A stretch of DNA of 64,000 bases from Ramlibacter sp. WS9 (GTDB lineage: Bacteria > Pseudomonadota > Gammaproteobacteria > Burkholderiales > Burkholderiaceae_C): positions 62,001 to 126,000 of the forward strand of contig NZ_RKMB01000012.1 in the NCBI RefSeq assembly GCF_003797765.1, read 5' to 3'. This document shows positions 8,101 to 15,684 of this stretch, one piece after another. Numbering within the stretch: position 1 is the stretch's first letter; the number at the start of each line of letters is the position of its first letter. The position numbers and the translations under genes are program-made. A model generated the notes under the pieces. That model was not told where the DNA came from. It worked only from the letters and a program-made list of their open reading frames with translations, and made no database searches.

Positions 8101-9051
8101 ATGAGCGACGCCGGGCCGCCCCAAGGCGCGAACGCCCCCTTGGGGGGCAGCGCAGCGGCCTTGGCCGCAAGCGTGGGGGCCACCTACGGAGTCGCGATCG
8201 CCGGTGTCGGCAACATGGGCGGCGCGATGGCGCAGCGGCTGCTCGACCAGCGCTGGCCGGTCCATGTGTTCGACGTCGACCCGGCGAAGATGGAGGCCTT
8301 GCAAAAACTCGGCGCCATCCCTCGCGACAACCCGGCACACGCGGTGGTGGGCTGCGGCGTGCTGATCGTCTGCGTGGTCGACGCAGCGCAGACCGAAGAA
8401 GTGCTGTTCGGTGCCAACGGCGCGGCTGCGGCGATGGGGGCGGGCCAGACGGTGATGCTTTGCCCGACGATTGCCCCTGGCGATGTCGAACATTTCGCCC
8501 AGCGCCTGGCCGAAGCCGGGATTTCGACCATCGACGCGCCGATGTCGGGCGGCCCTGCACGTGCGCGGGACGGAAGCATGAGCCTGATGGTGGCTTGCGA
8601 AGATGACGTGTTCGAACGCCGGCGCCTGCTCATCGAAGTCTTGAGCAATAAGGTATTTCGCATCAGCCGGCGCCCTGGCGATGGTGCACGGACCAAGCTG
8701 GTGAACAACCTCCTGGCCGGCATCAACCTGGCCGGCGCCGCCGAAGCGCTCGCCATGGCGCAGCGCATGGGGCTGGATCCGGCGGCCACGCTCGACGTGA
8801 TCGAGCAGTCCAGCGGGCAAAGCTGGATCGGCTCCGACCGCATGCGGCGGGCCATTGCGGGCGACTACGAGCCGCGCGCCCACGTGACGCTGCTGCAGAA
8901 AGACACGCGCCTGGCCGTGCAGGCGGCACAAGCGGCGGGCTTCGAAGGCCCCCTGGGGGGAGCCGCCCACGACGTGTTTGCCCGTGCCGCGCAGGCCGGG
9001 CTCGGGCCGCTGGACGACGCGGCCCTGTTCAAGTTGCTGTCCGGCACTTGA
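8101..9051 (+). CDS. NAD(P)-dependent 3-hydroxyisobutyrate-dehydrogenase-family oxidoreductase
   Basis: A 316-residue beta-hydroxyacid dehydrogenase. Seen: the Rossmann start VAIAGVGNMGGAMAQRL (about residues 31-47), a cofactor-specificity Asp (VFDVDPAK), DAPMSGGPARARDGSM as the substrate loop, and the catalytic Lys in GDGARTKLVNNLL. The substrate cannot be told from sequence. The first 25 or so residues (PPQGANAPLGGSAAALAA) are not part of the fold: they are the translation of a G/C-rich intergenic repeat (8108-8181) found elsewhere in the window. A GTG at 8173 would give a start without this extension. The gene follows rodA by seven bases. Confidence 0.88.
   Translation: MSDAGPPQGANAPLGGSAAALAASVGATYGVAIAGVGNMGGAMAQRLLDQRWPVHVFDVDPAKMEALQKLGAIPRDNPAHAVVGCGVLIVCVVDAAQTEEVLFGANGAAAAMGAGQTVMLCPTIAPGDVEHFAQRLAEAGISTIDAPMSGGPARARDGSMSLMVACEDDVFERRRLLIEVLSNKVFRISRRPGDGARTKLVNNLLAGINLAGAAEALAMAQRMGLDPAATLDVIEQSSGQSWIGSDRMRRAIAGDYEPRAHVTLLQKDTRLAVQAAQAAGFEGPLGGAAHDVFARAAQAGLGPLDDAALFKLLSGT
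8108..8181 (+). repeat. G/C-rich palindromic repeat (family with 18927, 31090, 36822)
   Basis: The block CCGCCCCAAGGCG...CGCCCCCTTGGGGGGCAGCGC...AAGCGTGGGGG matches the block at 31090-31162 in the same orientation. It also resembles, on the other strand, the blocks at 18927-19020 and 36822-36914. It can fold through the CCCC/GGGG arms. Unlike the other three copies, this one lies inside a predicted coding region. Confidence 0.65.
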
Positions 9052-9083
9052 CCCGGGGGGGCATACCGCTAGACTTTGCCCCA

Positions 9084-11147
9084 ATGACCATGATCCTGAT
9101 CGTCGAAGACGACGACGCCATCCGCAACAACGTCATCCGGCTGCTCAAGCTGGAGGGCTACGAGATCGACTCCGCGATCAACGGGCGACTGGGGCTGGAG
9201 CGGGCGCGCGCAGTGCGCCCGGACGTGGTGATCTCGGATGTGAGCATGCCTGAAATGAACGGCTTCGAGTTGCTGGAGGCGATCCGGGCGGATCTCGATC
9301 TGGCGTCCACTTCGGTCATGCTGCTCACGGCGCTGGACGACCGGGCGAGCATGCGCCGCGGCATGACGGCGGGCGCCGACGACTACCTGGCCAAGCCGTT
9401 CACCCGGGTGGAACTGCTCGAAGCGCTGCAGGGGCTCTTGAAAAAGAAGGTCCGCATCGAAGACAGCATCCAGCATGCCGTGACGGCGCGCGAAGAGCAT
9501 TTGCGCCGCGCCTTCACCGAAAGCCTCGGGGGCAGCGCACTGCCGGACAAGTTCGGCCTGGAGGCGCCCGACGGTGCGATCGCCGACACGGTGATGAATG
9601 CCACGGTGCTGTTTTCGGACATCCGCAATTTCACTTCGCTGGCCGAGAAGCTCAATTCTTCCGAAGTCGCCGAGTTGCTCACCGAATATTTCGAGCGCAG
9701 CTGCGAGCCCGTTCTCAAGAACGGCGGGCGCCACCTCAAATTCATCGGTGATGGGCTCATGGCGGTCTTCGCGGACACGATGAGCGGCGGCTCGCCGCTG
9801 TCCGCGTCGCGCCGCGCCGTGTCCGCGGCGCTGGGCATGGTGCTGGCCACGCACGAGTTCCGCACCTGGCTGGACATGCGCTTCGCGCAGCGCGGCCTGC
9901 CGCCGTTCGCCATTGGCGTCGGCCTGCACGCGGGCGAGGTGACGATTTGCCGCCTCGGCACACTGAACAACAAGGAAACGACGCCCATCGGCGACACGGT
10001 CAACGTGGCGGCCCGGCTGGAAGGCGCCAGCAAGGAGCTGGGCTGGACGGTGGTGGCCAGTACCGCGGCGCTGGACAAGGCGGGCGAGGGCGTGCAGACG
10101 GGCGGCATGACGTCGCTGTCGGTCCGGGGCAAGAATGTCTTCGTCGACGTCGCGGAGATCATCGGGCTGGTCACCGATATCGAGGACATGCGGCACGGCA
10201 TGGCGACGCTGACGGAGCGGGCCAACGAGGTGCGCGACGCGGTGCAGATCAACTCCGAGATCACCGCGCGCGCCGTGAAAGGCGCGCTGCAGTCCAAGCT
10301 GTCGGCCTTCAAGGACCACGAGTTCAAGGCCGGGGACGCGCCGCTACGCCTCAAGGGCTATTGCCTCAGCCGCAAGATCGGCTCGGGCGGCATGACCGAG
10401 GTGTACCTCGCGGCCCGGGAAACCGACGACCTGCCGGTGGTGCTCAAGGTGCTGGACGCGAGTGGCAAGGGCGTCAGCGAACATCTGGCGCGCTTCATCC
10501 AGGAATATGCGCTGCTGTCGCTGATCGAGCACCCTCACGTCGTGCGCATCTACGACCAGGGCTTCACCGACGACCACGCCTACATCGCGATGGAGTACTT
10601 CGAGGACGGCGACCTGCGGGCCGAGATCACTGCGGGCATGTCGCAGAAGCGCGTGCTGGGCATCATTGCGCAAGTGGCGCAGGCGCTGGATGCGATCCAC
10701 ACGCGCGGCATCATCCACCGCGACCTGAAGCCCGAAAACATCATGCGCCGCCCCGACGGCAGCGTCGCGCTGGCCGACTTCGGCATCGCCAAGTCGATGC
10801 TGCAGCCCAGGAACATGGGCCTCACGCAAACCCGGCACGGCGACGTCGTCGGCACGCCGTACTACCTCAGCCCCGAACAGGCGGCGGGGCAGCCGATCAC
10901 TCCGCAGTCCGATTTGTACAGCCTGGGTGTGATGATGTTCGAGATGCTGGCGGGCCAGCGGCCGTTCAACGCCGATTCGCTGGACGTGCTGCTGGCGCGG
11001 CACTTGTCCGCGCCCACGCCCGAACTGCCGCCCGCACACGCAGCGCTGCAGCCGGTCGTGGAGCGGCTGATGGCCAAGAAGCCTGCGGACCGTTACGATT
11101 CGCCGCAATCTCTCCTGGCCGACCTGGAACGGCGCGCGCTGATTTGA
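9084..11147 (+). CDS. Receiver - class III adenylate cyclase - Ser/Thr protein kinase fusion
   Basis: A 687-residue cytoplasmic protein with three signalling domains in order. Residues 1-125 are a response-regulator receiver (VEDDD, phosphoacceptor Asp in VISDVSMPEMNG, then Thr in LLTAL and Lys in LAKPF). Residues about 165-360 are a class III cyclase: FSDIRNF and FIGDG supply the metal Asps, the Lys of LKFIGDG and the Thr of TPIGDTVN fit ATP use, and NVAARL supplies the transition-state Asn and Arg. Residues about 425-687 are a Hanks-type kinase: GSGGMTEV loop, VVLKVL lysine, HRDLKPEN, DFGIAKS and GTPYYLSPEQ. All catalytic residues are present. No membrane segment or sensor domain is seen. 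No histidine kinase is adjacent; rodA and the dehydrogenase lie upstream, tldD downstream. A second Met at 9090 is possible. Confidence 0.9.
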   Translation: MTMILIVEDDDAIRNNVIRLLKLEGYEIDSAINGRLGLERARAVRPDVVISDVSMPEMNGFELLEAIRADLDLASTSVMLLTALDDRASMRRGMTAGADDYLAKPFTRVELLEALQGLLKKKVRIEDSIQHAVTAREEHLRRAFTESLGGSALPDKFGLEAPDGAIADTVMNATVLFSDIRNFTSLAEKLNSSEVAELLTEYFERSCEPVLKNGGRHLKFIGDGLMAVFADTMSGGSPLSASRRAVSAALGMVLATHEFRTWLDMRFAQRGLPPFAIGVGLHAGEVTICRLGTLNNKETTPIGDTVNVAARLEGASKELGWTVVASTAALDKAGEGVQTGGMTSLSVRGKNVFVDVAEIIGLVTDIEDMRHGMATLTERANEVRDAVQINSEITARAVKGALQSKLSAFKDHEFKAGDAPLRLKGYCLSRKIGSGGMTEVYLAARETDDLPVVLKVLDASGKGVSEHLARFIQEYALLSLIEHPHVVRIYDQGFTDDHAYIAMEYFEDGDLRAEITAGMSQKRVLGIIAQVAQALDAIHTRGIIHRDLKPENIMRRPDGSVALADFGIAKSMLQPRNMGLTQTRHGDVVGTPYYLSPEQAAGQPITPQSDLYSLGVMMFEMLAGQRPFNADSLDVLLARHLSAPTPELPPAHAALQPVVERLMAKKPADRYDSPQSLLADLERRALI

Positions 11148-11182
11148 GAGCGCCGCGCGCGGCACAAGCCTAGAATGGCTCG

Positions 11183-12643
11183 ATGATTTCCCGCGAACCC
11201 ACCATCGAGCGCCTGGCCACGGCGCAACGGCTCCTGCTGGAGCCTTTTGGCCTCACCGAAACCCATCTGTCGCGCGCCCTGGCCGAAATCAAGGCCCACA
11301 AGGTCGACGACGCCGACCTGTATTTCCAGTACACCCGCAGCGAAGGCTGGAGCCTGGAAGAAGGCATCGTCAAGACCGGCAGTTTCAGCATCGACCAGGG
11401 CGTGGGCGTGCGGGCCGTCAGCGGCGAAAAAACCGCTTTTGCCTATTCCGACGATATTTCCGAAGCCTCGCTGCTGGACGCCGCGCGCACCGTGCGCACG
11501 ATTTCCGCCGCGGCGGGCAACGTCCGCACCAAGGTCCCGGCGCGAAAGGTGGCCGGCGGCCGTTCGCTCTACCAGGGCGTGGACCCGATCGCGACGCTCG
11601 ACAGTACAGCCAAGGTGCAGCTGCTCGAGCGTGCCGAGAAGCTGGCCCGTTCCAAGGACCCGCGCGTGGCGCAGGTGATGGCCGGCTTGGCGAGCGAGTA
11701 CGACGTGGTGATGGTCGCGCGTGCCGACGGCACGCTGGCCGCCGACGTGCGGCCCCTGGTGCGCCTGTCGATCACCGTGATCGCCGAGCAGAACGGCCGG
11801 CGCGAGGTGGGCTCGGGCGGCGGCGGCGGCCGGTTCGGCCTGGCGTACTTCGACGACGAGCGCATAGAAAGCTATGTGGACGACGCGGTGCGTGCTGCTC
11901 TGACCAACCTCGAGTCGCGGCCCGCGCCCGCCGGCGAAATGACGGTGGTGCTGGGTTCGGGCTGGCCCGGCATCCTGCTGCACGAGGCGATCGGCCACGG
12001 CCTGGAAGGCGACTTCAACCGCAAGGGCTCCAGCGCCTTCTCCGGCCGCATCGGCAAGCGTGTCGCGGCCAAGGGCGTGACGGTGCTGGACGACGGTACC
12101 ATCGCCGACCGCCGCGGCTCGCTCAACGTCGACGATGAAGGCAACGCCAGCCAGCGCAACGTGCTGATCGAAGACGGCATCCTGCGCGGCTACATCCAGG
12201 ATTCGCTGAATGCCCGTCTGATGGGCGTCAAGTCCACCGGCAACGGCCGCCGCGAAAGCTACGCGCACATCCCCATGCCGCGCATGACCAACACCTACAT
12301 GCTGGGTGGCGACCGGGTGCCCGAGGAAATCGTGGCCAGCATCAAGAAGGGCCTGTACGCCACCAACTTCGGCGGCGGCCAGGTCGACATCACGTCCGGC
12401 AAATTCGTGTTCTCGGCCAGCGAAGCCTACTGGGTCGAGAACGGCAAGATCCAATACCCGGTCAAGGGCGCGACCATCGTCGGCAACGGGCCGGACGCGC
12501 TCACCCGCGTCACCATGATCGGCAATGACATGAAGCTTGACAGTGGTGTCGGCACCTGCGGCAAGGAAGGCCAGAGCGTGCCGGTGGGCGTCGGCCAGCC
12601 CACGCTGCGCATCGACGGCCTCACCGTCGGCGGGACGGCTTAG
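11183..12643 (+). CDS. tldD: Metalloprotease TldD
   Basis: A 486-residue member of the TldD/PmbA family. With TldE it forms a heterodimer that degrades unfolded peptides and matures some ribosomal peptides. The zinc site HEAIGHGLEGDF is at about residue 266, followed by the conserved KGSSAFSGRIGKRVA. The C-terminal GTCGKEGQSVPVGVGQPTLRI is typical of TldD. Its partner tldE/pmbA is not in the window. It starts 35 bases after the signalling-fusion gene. Confidence 0.95.
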   Translation: MISREPTIERLATAQRLLLEPFGLTETHLSRALAEIKAHKVDDADLYFQYTRSEGWSLEEGIVKTGSFSIDQGVGVRAVSGEKTAFAYSDDISEASLLDAARTVRTISAAAGNVRTKVPARKVAGGRSLYQGVDPIATLDSTAKVQLLERAEKLARSKDPRVAQVMAGLASEYDVVMVARADGTLAADVRPLVRLSITVIAEQNGRREVGSGGGGGRFGLAYFDDERIESYVDDAVRAALTNLESRPAPAGEMTVVLGSGWPGILLHEAIGHGLEGDFNRKGSSAFSGRIGKRVAAKGVTVLDDGTIADRRGSLNVDDEGNASQRNVLIEDGILRGYIQDSLNARLMGVKSTGNGRRESYAHIPMPRMTNTYMLGGDRVPEEIVASIKKGLYATNFGGGQVDITSGKFVFSASEAYWVENGKIQYPVKGATIVGNGPDALTRVTMIGNDMKLDSGVGTCGKEGQSVPVGVGQPTLRIDGLTVGGTA

Positions 12644-12670
12644 CGCCCTGGCCGGACGCGGGCATACGTC

Positions 12671-13228
12671 ATGGGTAACCCGCGCGTTCCGATCGATCCG
12701 TCGACCAACCTGCCGAGCATCAACTCGTTCGGCGAGCTCAGCAACTTCCTGCGCGGCGCGGTCGCCGACGAAGACAGCCGCCAGTTGTCCGAAAGCATGG
12801 CGCAACTCGCCGTGCACATCGAAGCCATCGTCGCCGGCCTGCGCCTGAGCCGCGTCCGCACCGCCGTTGCGCCGATGCTGGTGGACCTGCTCACCGTGCT
12901 GCGCGGCCATCGCAACATGGTGGTGAGCCTCAGCCTGTCCTGGCGCGGCCTGTACGAGTACGCGGCTTACCTGCAGGCGTTGAACAATTTCCGCGTGCTG
13001 ATCGGGCAATGGCTTCTCGACGGCGGGCCGCGGAGCTCCGAATTGCTGCTGTCGGCCGAAGACTTCGAATTGGTGGCCTGGCGGACGCTGGGTGAGGGCG
13101 TGCTGATGATCGACATGTACGAGCAGTGGATGGCGCAGGAACCCGGAGCCGAACCGTCTGCACTGGGCGCGCTCTCGGATCCCCAGATGGAGCGGGCCGT
13201 GCAATGGTGGAAGAAATTGCGCCTGTGA
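12671..13228 (+). CDS. Conserved hypothetical protein
   Basis: A 185-residue protein, largely helical by appearance, with no signal peptide or membrane segment. Notable stretches are PSINSFGELSNFLRGAVADED and the Trp/Tyr-rich SWRGLYEYAAYLQALNNFRVLIGQWLL. I do not recognise a family. It starts 27 bases after tldD and its stop is 23 bases before the aromatic leader peptide. Codon use matches the neighbours, so it is likely a real gene. The predicted promoter of the aroG leader lies across its last codons. Confidence 0.65.
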   Translation: MGNPRVPIDPSTNLPSINSFGELSNFLRGAVADEDSRQLSESMAQLAVHIEAIVAGLRLSRVRTAVAPMLVDLLTVLRGHRNMVVSLSLSWRGLYEYAAYLQALNNFRVLIGQWLLDGGPRSSELLLSAEDFELVAWRTLGEGVLMIDMYEQWMAQEPGAEPSALGALSDPQMERAVQWWKKLRL

Positions 13229-13244
13229 TCGAATGTGCTACATT
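13217..13244 (+). promoter_or_regulatory. Predicted sigma-70 promoter of the aroG leader
   Basis: TTGCGC at 13217-13222 and TACATT at 13239-13244 are separated by 16 bases, with TGTGC just before the -10. A start about seven bases after the -10 falls at 13251-13252, the first base of the leader peptide's ATG. The leader transcript would therefore be leaderless or nearly so. The match to consensus is fair, not strong. Confidence 0.45.
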
Positions 13245-13251
13245 GCAAGCC

Positions 13252-13338
13252 ATGCATACGACTCGCGCGTATTTTTTTGGCTACTTTTGGTTTTCTCATG
13301 CCCCGGCGGTAGAGAGATCTGAGCGTACCCAGAAATAG
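13252..13338 (+). CDS. Aromatic-rich leader peptide of the aroG attenuator
   Basis: A 28-codon frame MHTTRAYFFGYFWF...RTQK ending in TAG. Seven of residues 7-14 (YFFGYFWF) are Phe, Tyr or Trp. This is the pattern of amino-acid-operon leader peptides, in which ribosome stalling at the control codons reports the charged-tRNA supply. It is followed by an intrinsic terminator (13357-13385) and then aroG. No Shine-Dalgarno lies before the ATG; the predicted promoter would put transcription start at the ATG itself. An in-frame ATG at 13204 would give a longer peptide but would need an upstream promoter. Confidence 0.75.
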   Translation: MHTTRAYFFGYFWFSHAPAVERSERTQK

Positions 13339-13385
13339 CGCACACAGAACTCCCTGAAAACCGCCGGACCCCCGGCGGTTTTTTT
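13303..13385 (+). promoter_or_regulatory. Attenuator: competing antiterminator and intrinsic terminator
   Basis: The terminator stem is AAAACCGCCGG (13357-13367) with CCGGCGGTTTT (13372-13382), loop ACCC, and seven T (13379-13385). The octamer CCGGCGGT occurs a second time at 13303-13310, inside the leader frame just after the aromatic codons. It can pair with ACCGCCGG of the terminator's left arm. Pairing 13303-13310 with the left arm prevents terminator formation. A ribosome stalled on the aromatic codons would leave 13303-13310 free and allow read-through into aroG. Confidence 0.75.
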
Positions 13386-13423
13386 ATGCCCAGAATTTTC
13401 TTGAACCCGGAAGGAGCCCACGA

Positions 13424-14545
13424 ATGACCGCGAAATCCACCTCCAGCGATGCCTGGTATGCGCACCCCGTCGACAAGACCAGCGATACCGACGACGAACG
13501 CATCAAGGACATCACTGTGCTGCCCCCTCCAGAACATTTGATCCGCTTCTTCCCCATCCACGGCACGGCCGTCGAGGCGCTGATCACCGACACCCGGCGC
13601 AACATCCACAACATCATGGCCGGCAAGGACGACCGGCTGCTGGTGGTGATCGGGCCGTGCTCGATCCACGACCCGAGCGCCGCCTTGGACTACGCCCGCC
13701 GGCTGAAGGAAGCGCGCGCCAAGTACAACGGCACGCTGGAGATCGTGATGCGCGTGTACTTCGAGAAGCCGCGCACGACGGTGGGCTGGAAGGGCCTGAT
13801 CAACGACCCCTACCTGGACGAGAGCTACCGCATCGACGAGGGCCTGCGCATCGCGCGCCAACTGCTCATCGAGATCAACCGCCTGGGCCTGCCGGCCGGC
13901 AGCGAGTTCCTGGACGTGATCTCGCCCCAGTACATCGGCGATTTGATCTCCTGGGGCGCGATCGGCGCGCGCACCACCGAAAGCCAGGTACACCGCGAAC
14001 TGGCCTCCGGTCTGTCGGCGCCGATCGGCTTCAAGAACGGCACCGACGGCAACATCCGCATCGCCACCGATGCGATCCAGGCGGCGGCGCGCGGGCACCA
14101 CTTCCTGTCGGTGCACAAGAACGGCCAGGTCGCCGTTGTGCAGACCAACGGGAACAAGGACTGCCACGTGATCCTGCGCGGCGGCAAGGCGCCCAACTAC
14201 GACGCCGCCAGCGTGGCCGCCGCCTGCAAGGACCTGGAGGCGGCCAAGCTGCCGGCCACGCTGATGGTCGACTGCAGCCACGCCAACAGCAGCAAGCAGC
14301 ACGAGAAGCAGATCGACGTGGCCCGGGAAATCGGCGAGCAGGTCGCCAAGGGCTCGCACAGTGTTTTCGGCCTGATGGTGGAAAGCCACCTCAACTCGGG
14401 CGCCCAGAAGTTCTCGCCCGGCAAGGACGACCCGATGGAGCTGGAATACGGCAAGAGCATCACCGACGCCTGCCTGGGCTGGGGCGACTCGCTCCAGGTG
14501 CTGGACCTCCTCTCCGACGCCGTCAAGACCCGGCGCGCCCGGTAG
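13424..14545 (+). CDS. aroG: 3-deoxy-7-phosphoheptulonate (DAHP) synthase, class I
   Basis: A 373-residue enzyme that condenses phosphoenolpyruvate and erythrose 4-phosphate, the first step of the shikimate pathway. Seen: VVIGPCSIHDP, MRVYFEKPRTTVGWKGLINDP, the GARTTESQVHRELASG block, GFKNGTDGN, and the late VDCSHANSSK and ESHL metal and substrate motifs. Class I beta type, like AroF/G/H. Which amino acid inhibits it cannot be told, so the symbol is by family. A good ribosome site (GGAAGGAG) precedes the ATG. It is controlled by the leader peptide and attenuator at 13252-13385, which suggests response to charged Phe, Tyr or Trp tRNA. Confidence 0.95.
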   Translation: MTAKSTSSDAWYAHPVDKTSDTDDERIKDITVLPPPEHLIRFFPIHGTAVEALITDTRRNIHNIMAGKDDRLLVVIGPCSIHDPSAALDYARRLKEARAKYNGTLEIVMRVYFEKPRTTVGWKGLINDPYLDESYRIDEGLRIARQLLIEINRLGLPAGSEFLDVISPQYIGDLISWGAIGARTTESQVHRELASGLSAPIGFKNGTDGNIRIATDAIQAAARGHHFLSVHKNGQVAVVQTNGNKDCHVILRGGKAPNYDAASVAAACKDLEAAKLPATLMVDCSHANSSKQHEKQIDVAREIGEQVAKGSHSVFGLMVESHLNSGAQKFSPGKDDPMELEYGKSITDACLGWGDSLQVLDLLSDAVKTRRAR

Positions 14546-14637
14546 GAGCAGTACTGTAGGGTTGAATTTACAAAAAGTAACGGACCGGATACATTTGCAG
14601 CTCATTCGATAGCCCCCGACAGGGAGTGTCCGCACAC

Positions 14638-15639
14638 ATGACCATTGAGCTCCCCGTCTTGCGCCTCGGCCTGGCGGGCTTTTCAGCTGCTGAAAGAAGC
14701 CAGATCGCCGCAGCCCTGCCTGCGGCGTCGCCCGGCGCTGCGCAGTGGGAGCTCGCCCGGGTCTCCGAAGCGGATGTCTGGTGGGTGAGCGGTGCGCGTG
14801 CCAAGCTCTTGCCCGGCGACATCGTGCAGGTCGCGCCGGGCGCGCCCACTGAACGGGCGTTGCGCCTTCACCTGCCCGACGTCGATCGGCCGGTGGCGTT
14901 TTCACTTCCCTTGGCGTGCAACGGCCTGGTTCCGGCGTACAGCTTCGACGCGGGCTCGCGTCGAAGCATGAGCGCGGTACTCGAGGCGTTTGAGACGTGG
15001 CTGTCGCCGCTGACGGCGCAGTTCTGCCTCGGTTCTCTGGTCGCCGAGCACGAGGCGGCCCTGGGCAGCGGGGTTTTCGACGTGTCCGCGAACGGACGGC
15101 TGCTGGCCGTGGTCGACATGCATGGCGATGTGGCGGTGCTGCCCGGCTCCACTCCCGCCGATTTCGAGGACGCGGTGTGGACGCGCCGGGAGAGCCCCGG
15201 CACGCCCGAGCACATGAAGAGCGTCAGCATGTCGCAGCTCATGTGGCAGTACTCGACGCGTACCCAGTCCGATCTGCTCCCCCGTCACTACCGGGCGGAT
15301 CTTTTGTATTTCCGGCGTGCACCGCGCCTGCCGCAGCGGATGCTGGGCGATTCTCACCTGTTGTTGATCCGCGAACTGGCGCGCGGCCCGGCCGGCTTCG
15401 ATGCCTTGCAGCGGCGCACCGGCATCGCAGCGAAGCAACTGGCCCGCCACCTGGCCGCGCTGTATTTCGTGGGCAGCATCACGTCCAACCCGAAGCGAGC
15501 GGGGCCTGGGCAAGCGCCGCGCGCCGGCGAATACGATTCGCTCCCCAATAGCAGCCTGCCTGGCAGGCTGGATGTGGCGCCGCTGCTTCCCCTCGCTGTG
15601 GCGGACCTCACCGCGCCGGCCTGGCTCGGGCCGCGATAG
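14638..15639 (+). CDS. Conserved hypothetical protein
   Basis: A 333-residue protein with no signal peptide or membrane segment. The first 60 residues look like a regulator-type alpha/beta domain (LRLGLAGFSAAERSQIAAALPAA). The C-terminal part (about 240-285, HLLLIRELARGPAGFDALQRRTGIAAKQLARHLAALYFVGSIT) resembles a winged helix. I do not recognise the family. I prefer the ATG at 14638, with AGGGAG about ten bases upstream, over the GTG at 14626 that overlaps this site. It follows aroG by about 90 bases, and mpl converges on it. Confidence 0.6.
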   Translation: MTIELPVLRLGLAGFSAAERSQIAAALPAASPGAAQWELARVSEADVWWVSGARAKLLPGDIVQVAPGAPTERALRLHLPDVDRPVAFSLPLACNGLVPAYSFDAGSRRSMSAVLEAFETWLSPLTAQFCLGSLVAEHEAALGSGVFDVSANGRLLAVVDMHGDVAVLPGSTPADFEDAVWTRRESPGTPEHMKSVSMSQLMWQYSTRTQSDLLPRHYRADLLYFRRAPRLPQRMLGDSHLLLIRELARGPAGFDALQRRTGIAAKQLARHLAALYFVGSITSNPKRAGPGQAPRAGEYDSLPNSSLPGRLDVAPLLPLAVADLTAPAWLGPR

Positions 15640-15684
15640 AACATCGACTGTCTTGCTCGAGCGCAGGCCGCGGTCGAATTCTGC

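Noticed and set aside
9084-11147. Reading the middle domain of the signalling fusion as a GGDEF diguanylate cyclase.
   Set aside because: There is no GGDEF/GGEEF motif; FSDIRNF, KFIGDG and NVAARL are class III nucleotidyl cyclase motifs.
14546-14637. A second attenuator or leader peptide between aroG and the following gene.
   Set aside because: No terminator with a T-run and no short frame with repeated codons is present.
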